A stretch of 64,000 bases of DNA from Rhizobiales bacterium 2SD (GCA_005502805.1 SCMY01000006.1:1-64000), one strand, 5' to 3'. Counted from the stretch's first letter, positions 12,228 to 20,469 are shown. The notes: generated by a model not told the origin, from the sequence alone. Numbers and translations: made by a program.

Positions 12228-12911
12228 ATGAACGAGACCTTGGCTCCGGCCGCGCAGCAGCTTCGACAGATGGTGCGCTCGCGCAACGACGTGATCTTCG
12301 AGATCGTGCGCGAGCGCATCTGCCTGCACGAATACGAGGAAGGGCACGTCATCCACGAGGCTGCGCTGGCGACCGAGTTTCGTGTCAGCCGCACGCCGAT
12401 CCGGCAGGTTCTGCAGCGGCTCGTCTATGAACAGCTCGCCGAAACCCGCAACGGGGTCGGCTCGATTGTCTCCTATGTCGGGGACCAGTACCGCGACATG
12501 CTGCGTTTTCGCGTCGGCCTCACCGGGCTGATCGCGGATCTGCTGCCGCTGCAGCTCTCGGCGGATCACCGCTCGGAGTTCGCCCGGGTGCTCGCGCTTG
12601 CGAATGCGCTTGGCGATGATGCGCCCGTCAAGGCGATCTGGAGTGTCTGGCGTGCTCATCACGAGGCCCGCAACGCGCTGATCGCCGACGAGGCGCTCCG
12701 CCAGATGGACGACATCATCTTCTACCGGGTGGCGCGCAGCTGGGTTTCGTGGCTGAGACGCGATTCCGCTGCGATCCTGGCGCTCCTCAGGGACGAGGTC
12801 GCGGAGGCGGCTGAACTGGCCGCCACTCTCCCGGCCGGCGCTCTGTTCAGGCTCCATGCCGCGCATCTGGAGCGCCTGCTCACCCGTTACGACGACAGCT
12901 CGAGCAGATAG
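12228..12911 (+). CDS. GntR-family transcriptional regulator
   Basis: The product has 227 residues from ATG 12228 (ATG 12213 is an alternative but overlaps its own GAGAGG). A winged helix covers about residues 15-80, with FRVSRTPIRQVLQRL as recognition helix. An alpha-helical C-terminal domain of FCD type follows. It sits downstream of the permeases and its 3' end overlaps the convergent phosphatase gene by 25 bases. The paired GCTGT-N-TACAGC palindromes in both promoter regions of the module are its likely operators. Confidence 0.83.
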   Translation: MNETLAPAAQQLRQMVRSRNDVIFEIVRERICLHEYEEGHVIHEAALATEFRVSRTPIRQVLQRLVYEQLAETRNGVGSIVSYVGDQYRDMLRFRVGLTGLIADLLPLQLSADHRSEFARVLALANALGDDAPVKAIWSVWRAHHEARNALIADEALRQMDDIIFYRVARSWVSWLRRDSAAILALLRDEVAEAAELAATLPAGALFRLHAAHLERLLTRYDDSSSR

Positions 12912-13405
12912 GCCAGCTGGACATCGCTCTCGATTGCGCCGGGGCGCACGGCCCGGACTGCTGCGACCGCGGCCTGCGGTTCCATCCCATATGCGATCAG
13001 GATGCGAGCAGCCATCATGCCGCTGCGGCCATAGCCGGCCAGGCAGCAGAAGGCGACGTTGCTGACGTGCTGCAAGGCATTGTCGACCAGGGCCGCAAGC
13101 CCAGGCCAATCGAACGCTGGATCGGGCGCGTCGAAATCAGCGATCGGCCAGCGTGAGAAAACGATGGTGCGGCTGGCGGCCGCGCCCGCCAGCTCCGCCA
13201 GTTCGCCTGCCTCGCATTCGTCATCGCAGAGCAGGCAAATTAGCTGCGTGACGCCGCTGCCCGCGAGCTGATCGAGGACCTGCGCCTGGCGCTCGACGTC
13301 GACCAGGCGCCCACCGTTGCGCAGGATGGTGAGCCCCGGGAGCGGCAGCATTCCGACCAGGATTGCTGACCCGGGCAGTCGGACCCAGGTAATGTCATCT
13401 TCCAT
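12887..13405 (-). CDS. Tyrosine/dual-specificity-phosphatase-fold protein (copy 2)
   Basis: The product has 172 residues from ATG 13405. The phosphatase loop is CLAGYGRSG with nucleophile C121, preceded by a second Cys, and R127. The candidate acid D90 lies in PIADFDAPD. The usual His before the catalytic Cys is replaced by Cys. It is clearly related to the 9293-9847 protein across the last 90 residues. It lies downstream of the binding-protein gene on the same strand, separated by 92 bases that hold a strong hairpin. Its function is unknown beyond the fold. Confidence 0.75.
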   Translation of the reverse strand: MEDDITWVRLPGSAILVGMLPLPGLTILRNGGRLVDVERQAQVLDQLAGSGVTQLICLLCDDECEAGELAELAGAAASRTIVFSRWPIADFDAPDPAFDWPGLAALVDNALQHVSNVAFCCLAGYGRSGMMAARILIAYGMEPQAAVAAVRAVRPGAIESDVQLAYLLELSS

Positions 13406-13423
13406 GGGCCGATCCGAAACAGA

Positions 13424-13455
13424 CGATGCTCGCAGGCGAGAGCCTGCGAGCATCG
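13424..13455 (-). terminator. Strong intercistronic hairpin between binding protein and phosphatase 2
   Basis: A perfect 14-bp stem (CGATGCTCGCAGGC and GCCTGCGAGCATCG) closes a GAGA tetraloop. No long T run follows on the minus strand. This is more like a partial terminator or a stabilising hairpin that lets the binding protein be made in excess over the phosphatase. Confidence 0.65.
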
Positions 13456-13497
13456 CGACGTCCCTAACGGCTGGCAAGCCTTTCCCAGCCGGTGAGG

Positions 13498-14544
13498 TCA
13501 GCGGACCGGGTAGGCGAACATCACGCCGCCATCGCGGGCGAGGCGATTGGGCGAGGTGCTGCGGTCCATGGCCAGCGCCGAGCCCTTGCCGAGATGTTTC
13601 TCGAAGACCTCGCCATAATTGCCGACTTGCTTCAGGATACGCTGGCTCCATTCCGGATGGAGGCCGAGCTTCTTGGCCATCTCGGCCGTCGGGCCGGTCG
13701 GCGAGAGCAGGCGCTGCGCGTCCGCCGGCAGGTCCTTCAAGCCGCTGAGCTTCTGGTCGATATTGGCGGCGGTGATGCCGAACTCTTCCGCCGACAACAT
13801 CAGCTGGACGCCCCAGAACAACGTCTTCTCGAGCTCCGTATCGGGCCGCGAAACCAGGGCCAGGGGTTCGGTCGCCGACTGCTGCGGAACCAGGGCGTAG
13901 TCCTCCGGCTTCGGCGCCAGCAGGCGATCGGCGGCGAGTGCCGAGATCGAGCTCGCCACTGCATCACATTTGCCGGAGAAGAAGGCCTGGAGCCGCGCGG
14001 TCTTGTCGGCGATGTTCTCGACCTTGTAGGGCAACTTGGCGGCCCCGAACCAGTCGGCAAGGTAGAGCAGTGTCGTCGAGCCTTCCTCGGCGCATATCGT
14101 AGCGCCGGAGAGATCTTGGAGCTTGGTCATGCCGAGGCTCTTGGGCACCATGAAGCCCTGGCCATCGAAGAAGGTCGGCACGACGAAGGAGACGCCGGGG
14201 TCCGCGTCGCGCGTTCCGGTGGCGGTGATGCCGCGCGACGCCATATGGGCGCTGCCGCTGATGAGCGCTTTCAGGCTGTCGGAAAAGCCGATACCGCGCA
14301 TCTCGGCCTTGGAGGCGTCGCCGAAGATGGCTGCAGCCGCCATCCGGCAAAACTCGACGTTGAAACCTTGGAACGCGCCCTGACTGTTGGGAACGGAGAA
14401 ACCGGGAGAGTTCGGATTGACCAGGCAGACGATCTTGCCGTCGGCCTTGATCTTGTCGAGCACGGGCCCGGCCTGCGCTGGTGCGCTGCTGGCGGCCACA
14501 CAGAGCAAGGACGCCAGCGTCGCACCCATTCGAAGCAACTTCAT
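13498..14544 (-). CDS. Amino-acid ABC transporter periplasmic binding protein, AapJ-like
   Basis: The product has 348 residues with a signal peptide ending near SAPAQA. It is a family-3 solute-binding protein of AapJ size. GFNVEFCRMAAAAIFGD and the GVSFVVPTFFDGQGF region are typical. Translation starts at ATG 14544 after AAGGAGAGGGG. The promoter holds the palindrome GCTGTATACAGC shared with the permease promoter, so permeases, binding protein and both phosphatases look coregulated although split over three transcripts. The ligand is probably a polar amino acid or derivative. Confidence 0.88.
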   Translation of the reverse strand: MKLLRMGATLASLLCVAASSAPAQAGPVLDKIKADGKIVCLVNPNSPGFSVPNSQGAFQGFNVEFCRMAAAAIFGDASKAEMRGIGFSDSLKALISGSAHMASRGITATGTRDADPGVSFVVPTFFDGQGFMVPKSLGMTKLQDLSGATICAEEGSTTLLYLADWFGAAKLPYKVENIADKTARLQAFFSGKCDAVASSISALAADRLLAPKPEDYALVPQQSATEPLALVSRPDTELEKTLFWGVQLMLSAEEFGITAANIDQKLSGLKDLPADAQRLLSPTGPTAEMAKKLGLHPEWSQRILKQVGNYGEVFEKHLGKGSALAMDRSTSPNRLARDGGVMFAYPVR

Positions 14545-14581
14545 ATCGATCGCCCCTCTCCTTATCGCGCATACCTGACTA

Positions 14582-14593
14582 GCTGTATACAGC
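14582..14593. promoter_or_regulatory. Operator palindrome GCTGTATACAGC before the binding-protein gene
   Basis: This perfect 12-bp palindrome matches the core of the 9896-9919 operator at 11 of 12 positions. It lies 38 bases upstream of the ATG, where a -10 box is expected. Confidence 0.75.
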
Positions 14594-14650
14594 AATTACA
14601 AAAACGTCAATGCGCCGCATTGGTGACTTTCCGGTTCGCTTCGAGCAGGT

Positions 14651-14844
14651 ATGTGTCGTCGCCTGGAAGGACCCATCGATCTGCTCACCGGCAGCGTGGA
14701 AGCCACAGCGCGCATCCATGCCCAAGCATTGAAAAGGTCGGCGAGAAGCGTTTCGAAATGGCGGCCGCGGGCATGCGGCTCGTCCGACATCTCGTGGAGT
14801 GCGACGAGGCGCTCCTCAAGGGGATGCAGGCCCAAGGCCGCTGA
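14651..14844 (+). pseudogene. Possible frameshifted remnant of an unknown gene
   Basis: From about 14697 to the TGA at 14844 the plus strand has strongly GC-biased third positions and encodes a helical segment (RLVRHLVECDEALLKGMQAQ near its end). The upstream stretch with similar codon style (SVEATARIHAQALK) is in another frame. This suggests a 3' gene end broken by a frameshift. I do not recognise the family, and no start or promoter is visible. Confidence 0.3.
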
Positions 14845-15105
14845 GCAACGTGACGAGCACCTGGCAGGAGGTCGGTCGTGTCGATGGGGGGCGTCTGCGG
14901 ACAGGGTGACGATCGGCACTCCGGCAAACCTGAAAGCTTGAAGTGGAGCGCGCACATCTGCGGCGATGATCGAGTCCGCCCAATTTTGAATGCCGAAATG
15001 CAACTGGACGACTTCTGTCGGCGCGGTGCGGTACGGCGTCTCGACATCAGGCCAAATTGTGACTAATAATAGAATGATAGGATGTATTGAGCCCATCATC
15101 CGGAG
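14845..15105. other. Gene-poor spacer at the left edge of the F420 island
   Basis: There is no convincing gene. A minus-strand frame with mixed codon use spans much of it but has no ribosome-binding site or recognisable family. The island-wide regulatory element occurs at 15063-15080. Confidence 0.5.
15063..15080 (+). promoter_or_regulatory. Island operator copy 1 (CTAATAATAGAATGATAG)
   Basis: This matches the 18-bp CTA-N10-GATAG element seen at eight other promoters of the island. It reads toward the AraC gene about 180 bases downstream and contains a -10-like AATGAT. Confidence 0.6.
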
Positions 15106-15270
15106 TCACTGACGCTCTTCGGCCTGCTCCTCCTTCTCGACGAAGGCGGTTGCGGCCTCAGGTCCCGCGCTACGCATGTCGCTGTTCTGCAGTGGAAGGG
15201 GGGCGGGCGAGAGGAGCGCAAGACCGAGGAGGATCGGATGAAGCAGAGAGACCTTATTGACCTGGCTCAT
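15106..15270 (-). CDS. Small putative secreted protein
   Basis: This 54-codon frame encodes a peptide with a hydrophobic N-terminal stretch (SLLHPILLGLALLSPAPLPL) and a charged Glu-rich tail, like a short exported protein. Third positions are GC-rich. There is no close ribosome-binding site, and its 5' end overlaps the AraC gene on the other strand if AraC starts at 15257. I do not recognise a family, and it may not be a gene. Confidence 0.35.
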   Translation of the reverse strand: MSQVNKVSLLHPILLGLALLSPAPLPLQNSDMRSAGPEAATAFVEKEEQAEERQ

Positions 15271-16048
15271 TGTCGCAGCGCCGTCCAATCTCCCGCCGCC
15301 ATGTCCGATCACGATGGGAGCCCGGTCGATTCCGGCCCGCCACCATTTTCCGGAGCAGTCCTGCACGTGGGATCAGGTCGTTTATGCGATCGAGGGATCG
15401 CTGACGGTCAGCACGAAAGCTCGATCCTTCGTTGTTTTGCCCGATCAGGCGGTGTGGCTGCCGGCCGGTTTGACACACCAGATCGGTTCGATGCTGGGAG
15501 CCGAATTCCGCAGCATGTGGATTGAACATGAGGCCGGCATTGATCTTCCGGCGAGTCCGACGGTTCTGGCGGCTTCGCCCTTGCTCAAGGCTCTCATCGC
15601 CGAGGCCACTGGGATGGAAGGACATGCTGACAGCGATGGCTACGCTGCCCGTGTCCGGAGGCTCATCCTCGATCAGCTGCGGCGGACGCGATCCCTCTCG
15701 AACCCGCTCCCTTGGCCGCGTAGCGGGCCATTGCTGGCCTTGTGTGAAGCTCTCTATGCGGACCCGTCAGATCCGCGCAGCTTTGTGGAGTGGAGCAGGG
15801 CATTCGGCATTTCTTCGCAAACCCTAGCGCGCCGCTTCGAGGCGGAAGTGGGCCTGAGCCTTCGTTCGTGGCGTCATCGTCTGAGGCTGTTCAGAGCGAT
15901 CGAAATGCTCTCCGGTGGTTTGAGCGTGACGCAGACTGCCATGGAGCTGGGCTACGGCTCGGCTTCTGCCTTCGTCTATGCTTTTCGCGCTGCACAAGGC
16001 TCAAGTCCACATGTCTACATGCGCCAGCGCGAGCCTGGCAGTCTCTGA
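15257..16048 (+). CDS. AraC-family transcriptional regulator with N-terminal cupin
   Basis: The product has 263 residues from TTG 15257, or 244 from ATG 15314. The cupin-like domain (residues about 25-95, VVYAIEGSLTV and FVVLPDQAVWLPAGLTHQIG) is followed by two helix-turn-helix units. The second has MELGYGSASAFVYAFRAAQGSSP, the AraC signature. The closest ordinary relatives regulate efflux or catabolic genes. An island operator copy lies upstream, so it may belong to the F420 regulon as a secondary regulator. Confidence 0.85.
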   Translation: MTWLIVAAPSNLPPPCPITMGARSIPARHHFPEQSCTWDQVVYAIEGSLTVSTKARSFVVLPDQAVWLPAGLTHQIGSMLGAEFRSMWIEHEAGIDLPASPTVLAASPLLKALIAEATGMEGHADSDGYAARVRRLILDQLRRTRSLSNPLPWPRSGPLLALCEALYADPSDPRSFVEWSRAFGISSQTLARRFEAEVGLSLRSWRHRLRLFRAIEMLSGGLSVTQTAMELGYGSASAFVYAFRAAQGSSPHVYMRQREPGSL

Positions 16049-16577
16049 GCGAGAAGCGCCGATCAGGCAATTGCAATGCAGAATGGCCTCGAAGCAAACT
16101 ATGTCGCTGACCTCGTCCATGGTCTCCGGGCTTCGGACATGGGAGCTCAAGCCCAGGGCCGCCGGTCAGGTCGCGATGAACTGGCCGTTCTGGCGATTGC
16201 GCCGGAGCCCGTTGCGACTGCACTGTGTCACCAGATCTTCTGATCTGAGTCCTTATATCCGGACCGCTTTGGGTTAGAGTTTTCCGTGTCGTTTCCCTTG
16301 GGCTGGGAGGAGCGGAAGACGATGAAGGACTCGACGTTTTCGGGCGCGCTGGAGGCGTTCGTCCTGAAGCAGGGTGTGGACCGCATTCCGGTGGCGGAGC
16401 TCTGCCGGCGAGCGGGCACCGGGCAGCTCAAAGCCGCGGCCTGACGACGCCACCGACCACCGGCCGTGATGACATGACTCAAGCCAAATGGCGTCCGATG
16501 AGCCCGAGGCGGTTCAACTCGGGCTGTCTGCCGATGACGTAAGAGCGGACGACGGCGCACGGCGAGTCAGATAGGTC
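16049..16577. other. Decayed DNA with transposase fragments
   Basis: There is no intact gene over about 530 bases. Plus-strand fragments at about 16079-16240 resemble a degenerate small transposase-associated ORF. An IS3-type OrfA start is at 16322. A minus-strand fragment at about 16482-16553 (ELNRLGLIGRHLA) has coding-like codon use. This is typical of an insertion hotspot at an island border. Confidence 0.5.
16322..16444 (+). pseudogene. IS3-family transposase OrfA remnant
   Basis: A 40-codon frame begins with ATG after GGAGG. Its first 28 codons resemble the N terminus of IS3-group OrfA (K-x-S-x-FS, AFVLKQG, IPVAELCRRAG), the helix-turn-helix start of that protein. The frame then leaves the family and stops, so OrfA is truncated and OrfB is absent. 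No intact terminal repeats or target duplication were recognised. Confidence 0.55.
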
Positions 16578-16619
16578 TTGCGATCTTAAAAAGATACTGT
16601 CATACTAAAGATAGTATGA
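16578..16619 (+). promoter_or_regulatory. liv promoter with island operator copy 2
   Basis: The element CTGTCATACTAAAGATAG lies at 16597-16614. It overlaps a perfect 8-bp inverted repeat TCATACTA-AAGA-TAGTATGA (16600-16619). A -35-like TTGCGA (16578-16583) stands 17 bases before CATACT, so a bound protein would block the -10 box. A leader of about 235 bases without a gene separates it from livH. Confidence 0.7.
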
Positions 16620-16856
16620 TTTATCGAACTGCTCTGACCGTCAGGATAGGAGGCCGATAGAGCAGCTCTGGGGGAGGAACGGGCTCGTCGAGTCCAACGC
16701 GTTTGCCGGCCGGCTGGTCGGCGGGTGCGCTCGAAGAAGGCTGCGGCGCGCCTATGTGCGGGCATCGCTTTGGGTTGCCTCTTCAAGGCACGCAGCCCAG
16801 ACGCCGGAAGGCCGATGAGAGCCACAGAAGAATCAATAAAAGGGTGAGGAGTCGTC

Positions 16857-17729
16857 TTGGATCAGCTCTTACAACACTTAGCCAACGCAGTCATCGTCGG
16901 CGGCACTTATGCCCTGCTCGGGATCGGCCTGACTCTGATCTTCGGCATCATGCGGATCGTCAATTTCACCCATGGAGAGCTCTACGCGTTCGGCGGATAC
17001 ATGATGTACTTCTTCGCCGTCGTGCTGGGCATGAACTTCTACATGTCCATCGCGTTCGCGATCTGCGCCGGCATGCTCCTCGGCGCAGCGATTGAGTTCC
17101 TGCTGCTGCGCTCCAAACGGGGAGCCGACATCGACACGACCATGCTGATCATGATCGGCGCATGGATCGTGCTCCAGAACACCGAACACCTAGCGTGGGG
17201 CAGCATCGCGAAGTCCATCGACTCGCCGTTCGCGATCGAGCCGGTGACGATGGGTCCGATCTCGCTGTCCAGGATCCGCATTTTCGTCCTCATCGTCGCT
17301 GTCGCCCTGATCGTGGCAACCTATGTCCTGATCAATCGCACGAAGCTCGGCAAGGCGATGCGAGCGACTTTCCAGGACAGCTCGACAGCCGCCCTGATGG
17401 GGATCAACACAAGTGCGATCTACACCATCACCTTCGGCCTAGGCTCCGCGCTCGCCGCGGCGGCCGGTGCCCTTCTCGGTCCTGTCTTCGTGGTAACGCC
17501 GACGATGGGCGATCTTGCCTCGCTGAAGGCGTTCGCGATCGTCATTCTGGGTGGGCTCGGAAACATCACCGGAGCGGTCTTCGGCGGGTTCATCCTGGCA
17601 TTCGTCGAGGAAATGGGGGCGAGCTACATCTCGTCCGGATACCGCGACGCCATGGGCTTCCTCATCATCATCGTTGTCCTGCTGTTCAGACCAACGGGCC
17701 TGTTCGCCAGATCGGAGCGCGTCGGATGA
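16857..17729 (+). CDS. livH: Branched-chain-type ABC transporter permease LivH
   Basis: The product has 290 residues from TTG 16857, preceded by GTGAGGAG. It has about eight membrane spans. FGIMRIVNFTHGELYAFGGY near residue 35 and LGGLGNITGAVFGGFILA near 225 are LivH signatures. It overlaps livM by ATGA. Transporters of this family import branched-chain amino acids, but also amides, urea and aromatic or heterocyclic acids. In this island the cargo is probably the F420-pathway substrate. Confidence 0.93.
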   Translation: MDQLLQHLANAVIVGGTYALLGIGLTLIFGIMRIVNFTHGELYAFGGYMMYFFAVVLGMNFYMSIAFAICAGMLLGAAIEFLLLRSKRGADIDTTMLIMIGAWIVLQNTEHLAWGSIAKSIDSPFAIEPVTMGPISLSRIRIFVLIVAVALIVATYVLINRTKLGKAMRATFQDSSTAALMGINTSAIYTITFGLGSALAAAAGALLGPVFVVTPTMGDLASLKAFAIVILGGLGNITGAVFGGFILAFVEEMGASYISSGYRDAMGFLIIIVVLLFRPTGLFARSERVG

Positions 17730-18757
17730 ACCGCTTTCTTCCTCTCATTGTTCTCGCGTTCTTCGTCAGCGTTCCGCTCTGGTTGACCGATCAATATTAT
17801 CTTCACACGCTCGTCGTTTGCGGCATCTTCATGCTCGCTGCCATGAGCCTCAACCTGCTGCTCGGCTACACCGGGCAGCTCAGCCTGGGACATGTGGCGT
17901 TCTTCGGGATCGGCGCCTATGTGAGCGCGCTGACATCGCTGGGCTTCAGCGTCTCGATCTTCGGCTATCAGATCACCCATGACCCCTGGCCTCCAGTGGT
18001 CGGCGTCGTCCTGGGCGGGGCGGTAGCGGGGCTCTGCGGTTACCTGATCGGCAAACTCGCCTTCCGGGTGCGCGGCGCCTATTTCGTCATCGTGACCGTC
18101 AGCTTTGCCGAAGTCATCCGTCTCATCTCACTGAATTGGATCGAATTGACGAACGGTCCCTTGGCGCTGCCCGGCATCCCGCCATTGACGCTCGGTTTCG
18201 AACCGATCGGGTATCTTACGCTCTGGGACAAGGCCGCGAACTTCTACGTCGTCCTGACCTTCATCGTTGTCACCTACATCATCATCAAGCGGCTGATCGA
18301 CTCGCCCTATGGCAGGGCGATGATCGCGCTGCGCGAGAACGAGACATTGGCGACCTCGGTGGGGATCAGCGTGACACGCTACCTCGTGCTGGCGGCAGTA
18401 TTCGCCGGTACGATCGCCGGCGTGTCGGGGACGCTCTATGCGCACTACATCCAGATCATCGACCCGGCGATCTTCATGTTCCTGAACACCGTGACCATGG
18501 TGATCATGGTCATCACCGGCGGCAAGGGCACGCTCGCCGGACCGGTCGTCGGTGGTCTCATCTTCGGAATCGCGCCGGTCATCCTGCGCAAATATGTCGG
18601 CCCCGAGGTCCAATGGATCCTCTATGGCTCGCTGATGATCCTGATCGTCTTCGTCCTGCCCGAGGGAATCGTCCCGGCGATCGAGCGCTGGTTCGGCCGC
18701 GCATCTGCGAAGAACTCCGAGCTCGCTCTGGAGCCTGGCAAAGGAGCACGTTCGTGA
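17726..18757 (+). CDS. livM: Branched-chain-type ABC transporter permease LivM
   Basis: The product has 343 residues with about ten spans. SLNLLLGYTGQLSLGHVAFFG near residue 45 and VVGGLIFGIAPVIL near 275 are typical of LivM. It is coupled to livH and livG by 4-base overlaps at both ends, giving one tight operon. It pairs with LivH as the membrane channel. Confidence 0.93.
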   Translation: MNRFLPLIVLAFFVSVPLWLTDQYYLHTLVVCGIFMLAAMSLNLLLGYTGQLSLGHVAFFGIGAYVSALTSLGFSVSIFGYQITHDPWPPVVGVVLGGAVAGLCGYLIGKLAFRVRGAYFVIVTVSFAEVIRLISLNWIELTNGPLALPGIPPLTLGFEPIGYLTLWDKAANFYVVLTFIVVTYIIIKRLIDSPYGRAMIALRENETLATSVGISVTRYLVLAAVFAGTIAGVSGTLYAHYIQIIDPAIFMFLNTVTMVIMVITGGKGTLAGPVVGGLIFGIAPVILRKYVGPEVQWILYGSLMILIVFVLPEGIVPAIERWFGRASAKNSELALEPGKGARS

Positions 18758-19545
18758 CCGCAGCGCAGAATCCCAACGCCATTCTGGCGGTTGAAAACGT
18801 CGCGATGCATTTTGGCGGGCTGATCGCGATCTCGGACATGAATTTCCATGTCAACGAGGGCGAACTCGTCAGCCTGATCGGGCCGAACGGCGCCGGCAAG
18901 ACCACGGCGTTCAACATCATCACCGGTTTCCAGAGGCCGACCAAAGGGCGTGTGACGTTCCGCGGCACATCGCTCGGTGGCCTCAAGCCGCACCAGGTCA
19001 CTGCTCTGGGGCTGGTGCGGACCTTTCAACGCACCAATCTGTTCGACAAGATCTCGGTGTTCGAGAACGTGCTCATCGGCTTGCATCGCAAGACGTCTGC
19101 CCGGCTGCTCGGCACCCTCTTGAGCCTGCCGCGCGAACGCAAAGCGGAAGCGGAATTGCGCGACCAGGCGTGGGAGATACTCCGCCTCGTCGGCATCGAG
19201 CACCAAGCCAAAGAACGGGCGGCGAGCCTCCCCTATGGAGATCAACGCCTCCTTGGCGTTGCGCTTGCCCTTGCCGCGCAACCCTCGGCGCTCCTTCTCG
19301 ACGAACCCGTGTCGGGCATGAACGCCACCGAAACGGGCCGGTTCATCGAGCTCGTCAACAAGCTCCGCGCGCGTGGCACCACAATCCTCCTGGTCGAGCA
19401 CGACATGCCCATGGTCATGGGGATCTCCGACCGGATCGTCGTCCTCAACTACGGCCGCATCATCGCAAACGGCACCCCCAAGGAGATCCAGAATGACCCG
19501 GACGTGATCCAGGCCTATCTCGGTCAAGGAGTGAAGCATGCCTGA
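18754..19545 (+). CDS. livG: Branched-chain-type ABC transporter ATPase LivG
   Basis: The product has 263 residues from GTG 18754. The Walker A motif is GPNGAGKTTAFN, the signature region SLPYGDQRLLGVALALA, Walker B LLLDEPVSGMN, and the switch His lies in LLVEHDMPMVM. The LivG-type C terminus (GTPKEIQNDPDVIQAYLG) is intact. Confidence 0.94.
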   Translation: MTAAQNPNAILAVENVAMHFGGLIAISDMNFHVNEGELVSLIGPNGAGKTTAFNIITGFQRPTKGRVTFRGTSLGGLKPHQVTALGLVRTFQRTNLFDKISVFENVLIGLHRKTSARLLGTLLSLPRERKAEAELRDQAWEILRLVGIEHQAKERAASLPYGDQRLLGVALALAAQPSALLLDEPVSGMNATETGRFIELVNKLRARGTTILLVEHDMPMVMGISDRIVVLNYGRIIANGTPKEIQNDPDVIQAYLGQGVKHA

Positions 19546-19744
19546 CACGAAGAGCCCGGCGGCCAACCGCTCCTCATGGGGGCCGTGGATGATGGCGACT
19601 ACGAACGCGTGCGTGGCGCTTCTGGCGGCAGACCCGACCCGATCATGGTCCTCGACAACTGACCTGGCCTCCAACGCGGCGTCCAGACAGGCTGGTCCGG
19701 CCGTCGTTGCTGGATGCTTCGGACAAGGAACGAACGATGCTTGA
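19538..19744 (+). CDS. Short overlapping ORF between livG and livF
   Basis: This 68-codon frame starts inside the last codons of livG and ends inside the first codons of livF. Such tight overlaps would fit translational coupling, but the protein has no recognisable family. The 190-base spacer it fills is unusual in a liv operon and may be a scar of rearrangement. I regard translation as unproven. Confidence 0.25.
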   Translation: MPDTKSPAANRSSWGPWMMATTNACVALLAADPTRSWSSTTDLASNAASRQAGPAVVAGCFGQGTNDA

Positions 19745-20456
19745 GATAAAGAACCTCGTCTGCCGATACGGCAAGGTCACGGCCCTGAAGGGTATCTCGC
19801 TGAAGGTTCCTGCGAACTCGCTCGTGGTCCTGGTCGGCGCGAACGGCGCCGGCAAGAGCACCACTCTCAGGGCGATCTCGGGACTGGTCCCTGCCGCCAG
19901 CGGCAGCATCCGCTTCAATGGCGAGGAAATCTCGGGTCGTACTGCGAGCCGAATTCTGTCGCTCGGCATCGCTCACTGTCCGGAAGGCCGGCGGGTCTTC
20001 GGGCAAATGACGGTCCTCGAAAACCTCGAGGTCGGATGCTACCTGCGCAAGGATGCAGCCCTGATCAGGCAGGACATCGACCATATCTTCGGGCTGTTTC
20101 CGCGGTTGGCGGAACGGCGCAAGCAGGTCGCGGGCACCCTTTCCGGCGGTGAGCAGCAGATGCTCGCGATCGGGCGTGCAATGATGTCTCGGCCCAAGCT
20201 CATCATGTTCGACGAACCGTCGCTGGGGCTGGCCCCCAACATCGTTTCCCAGACCTTCGACATCATCAGGGGAATTCGCGACTCTGGAACGACCGTTCTG
20301 ATGGTCGAGCAAAACGCCTTCGCCGCGCTCGACATGTGCAACTATGCCTATCTGCTGGAGGCGGGGTCGATGGCCCTCGAAGGCCCGGGTGAGAGGTTGA
20401 TCAACGACCCTCACGTTCGCGAGGCTTATCTGGGCGCCGGCCTGGCCCACGCCTGA
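19737..20456 (+). CDS. livF: Branched-chain-type ABC transporter ATPase LivF
   Basis: The product has 239 residues from ATG 19737 (AAGGA upstream). The Walker A motif is GANGAGKSTTLRAI, the signature is TLSGGEQQMLAIGRA, and Walker B is LIMFDEPSLGLAP. The family C terminus with AYLG is present. It is the last liv gene. The periplasmic partner is encoded apart, at 43076-44239. Confidence 0.94.
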   Translation: MLEIKNLVCRYGKVTALKGISLKVPANSLVVLVGANGAGKSTTLRAISGLVPAASGSIRFNGEEISGRTASRILSLGIAHCPEGRRVFGQMTVLENLEVGCYLRKDAALIRQDIDHIFGLFPRLAERRKQVAGTLSGGEQQMLAIGRAMMSRPKLIMFDEPSLGLAPNIVSQTFDIIRGIRDSGTTVLMVEQNAFAALDMCNYAYLLEAGSMALEGPGERLINDPHVREAYLGAGLAHA

Positions 20457-20469
20457 GCTTGCGAGTGAA

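Noticed and set aside
13492..14844. 450-codon plus-strand frame opposite the AapJ-like gene
   Set aside because: Most of it is a shadow of the binding-protein gene. Only its last 50 codons, beyond that gene, look coding-like and are listed as a possible remnant.
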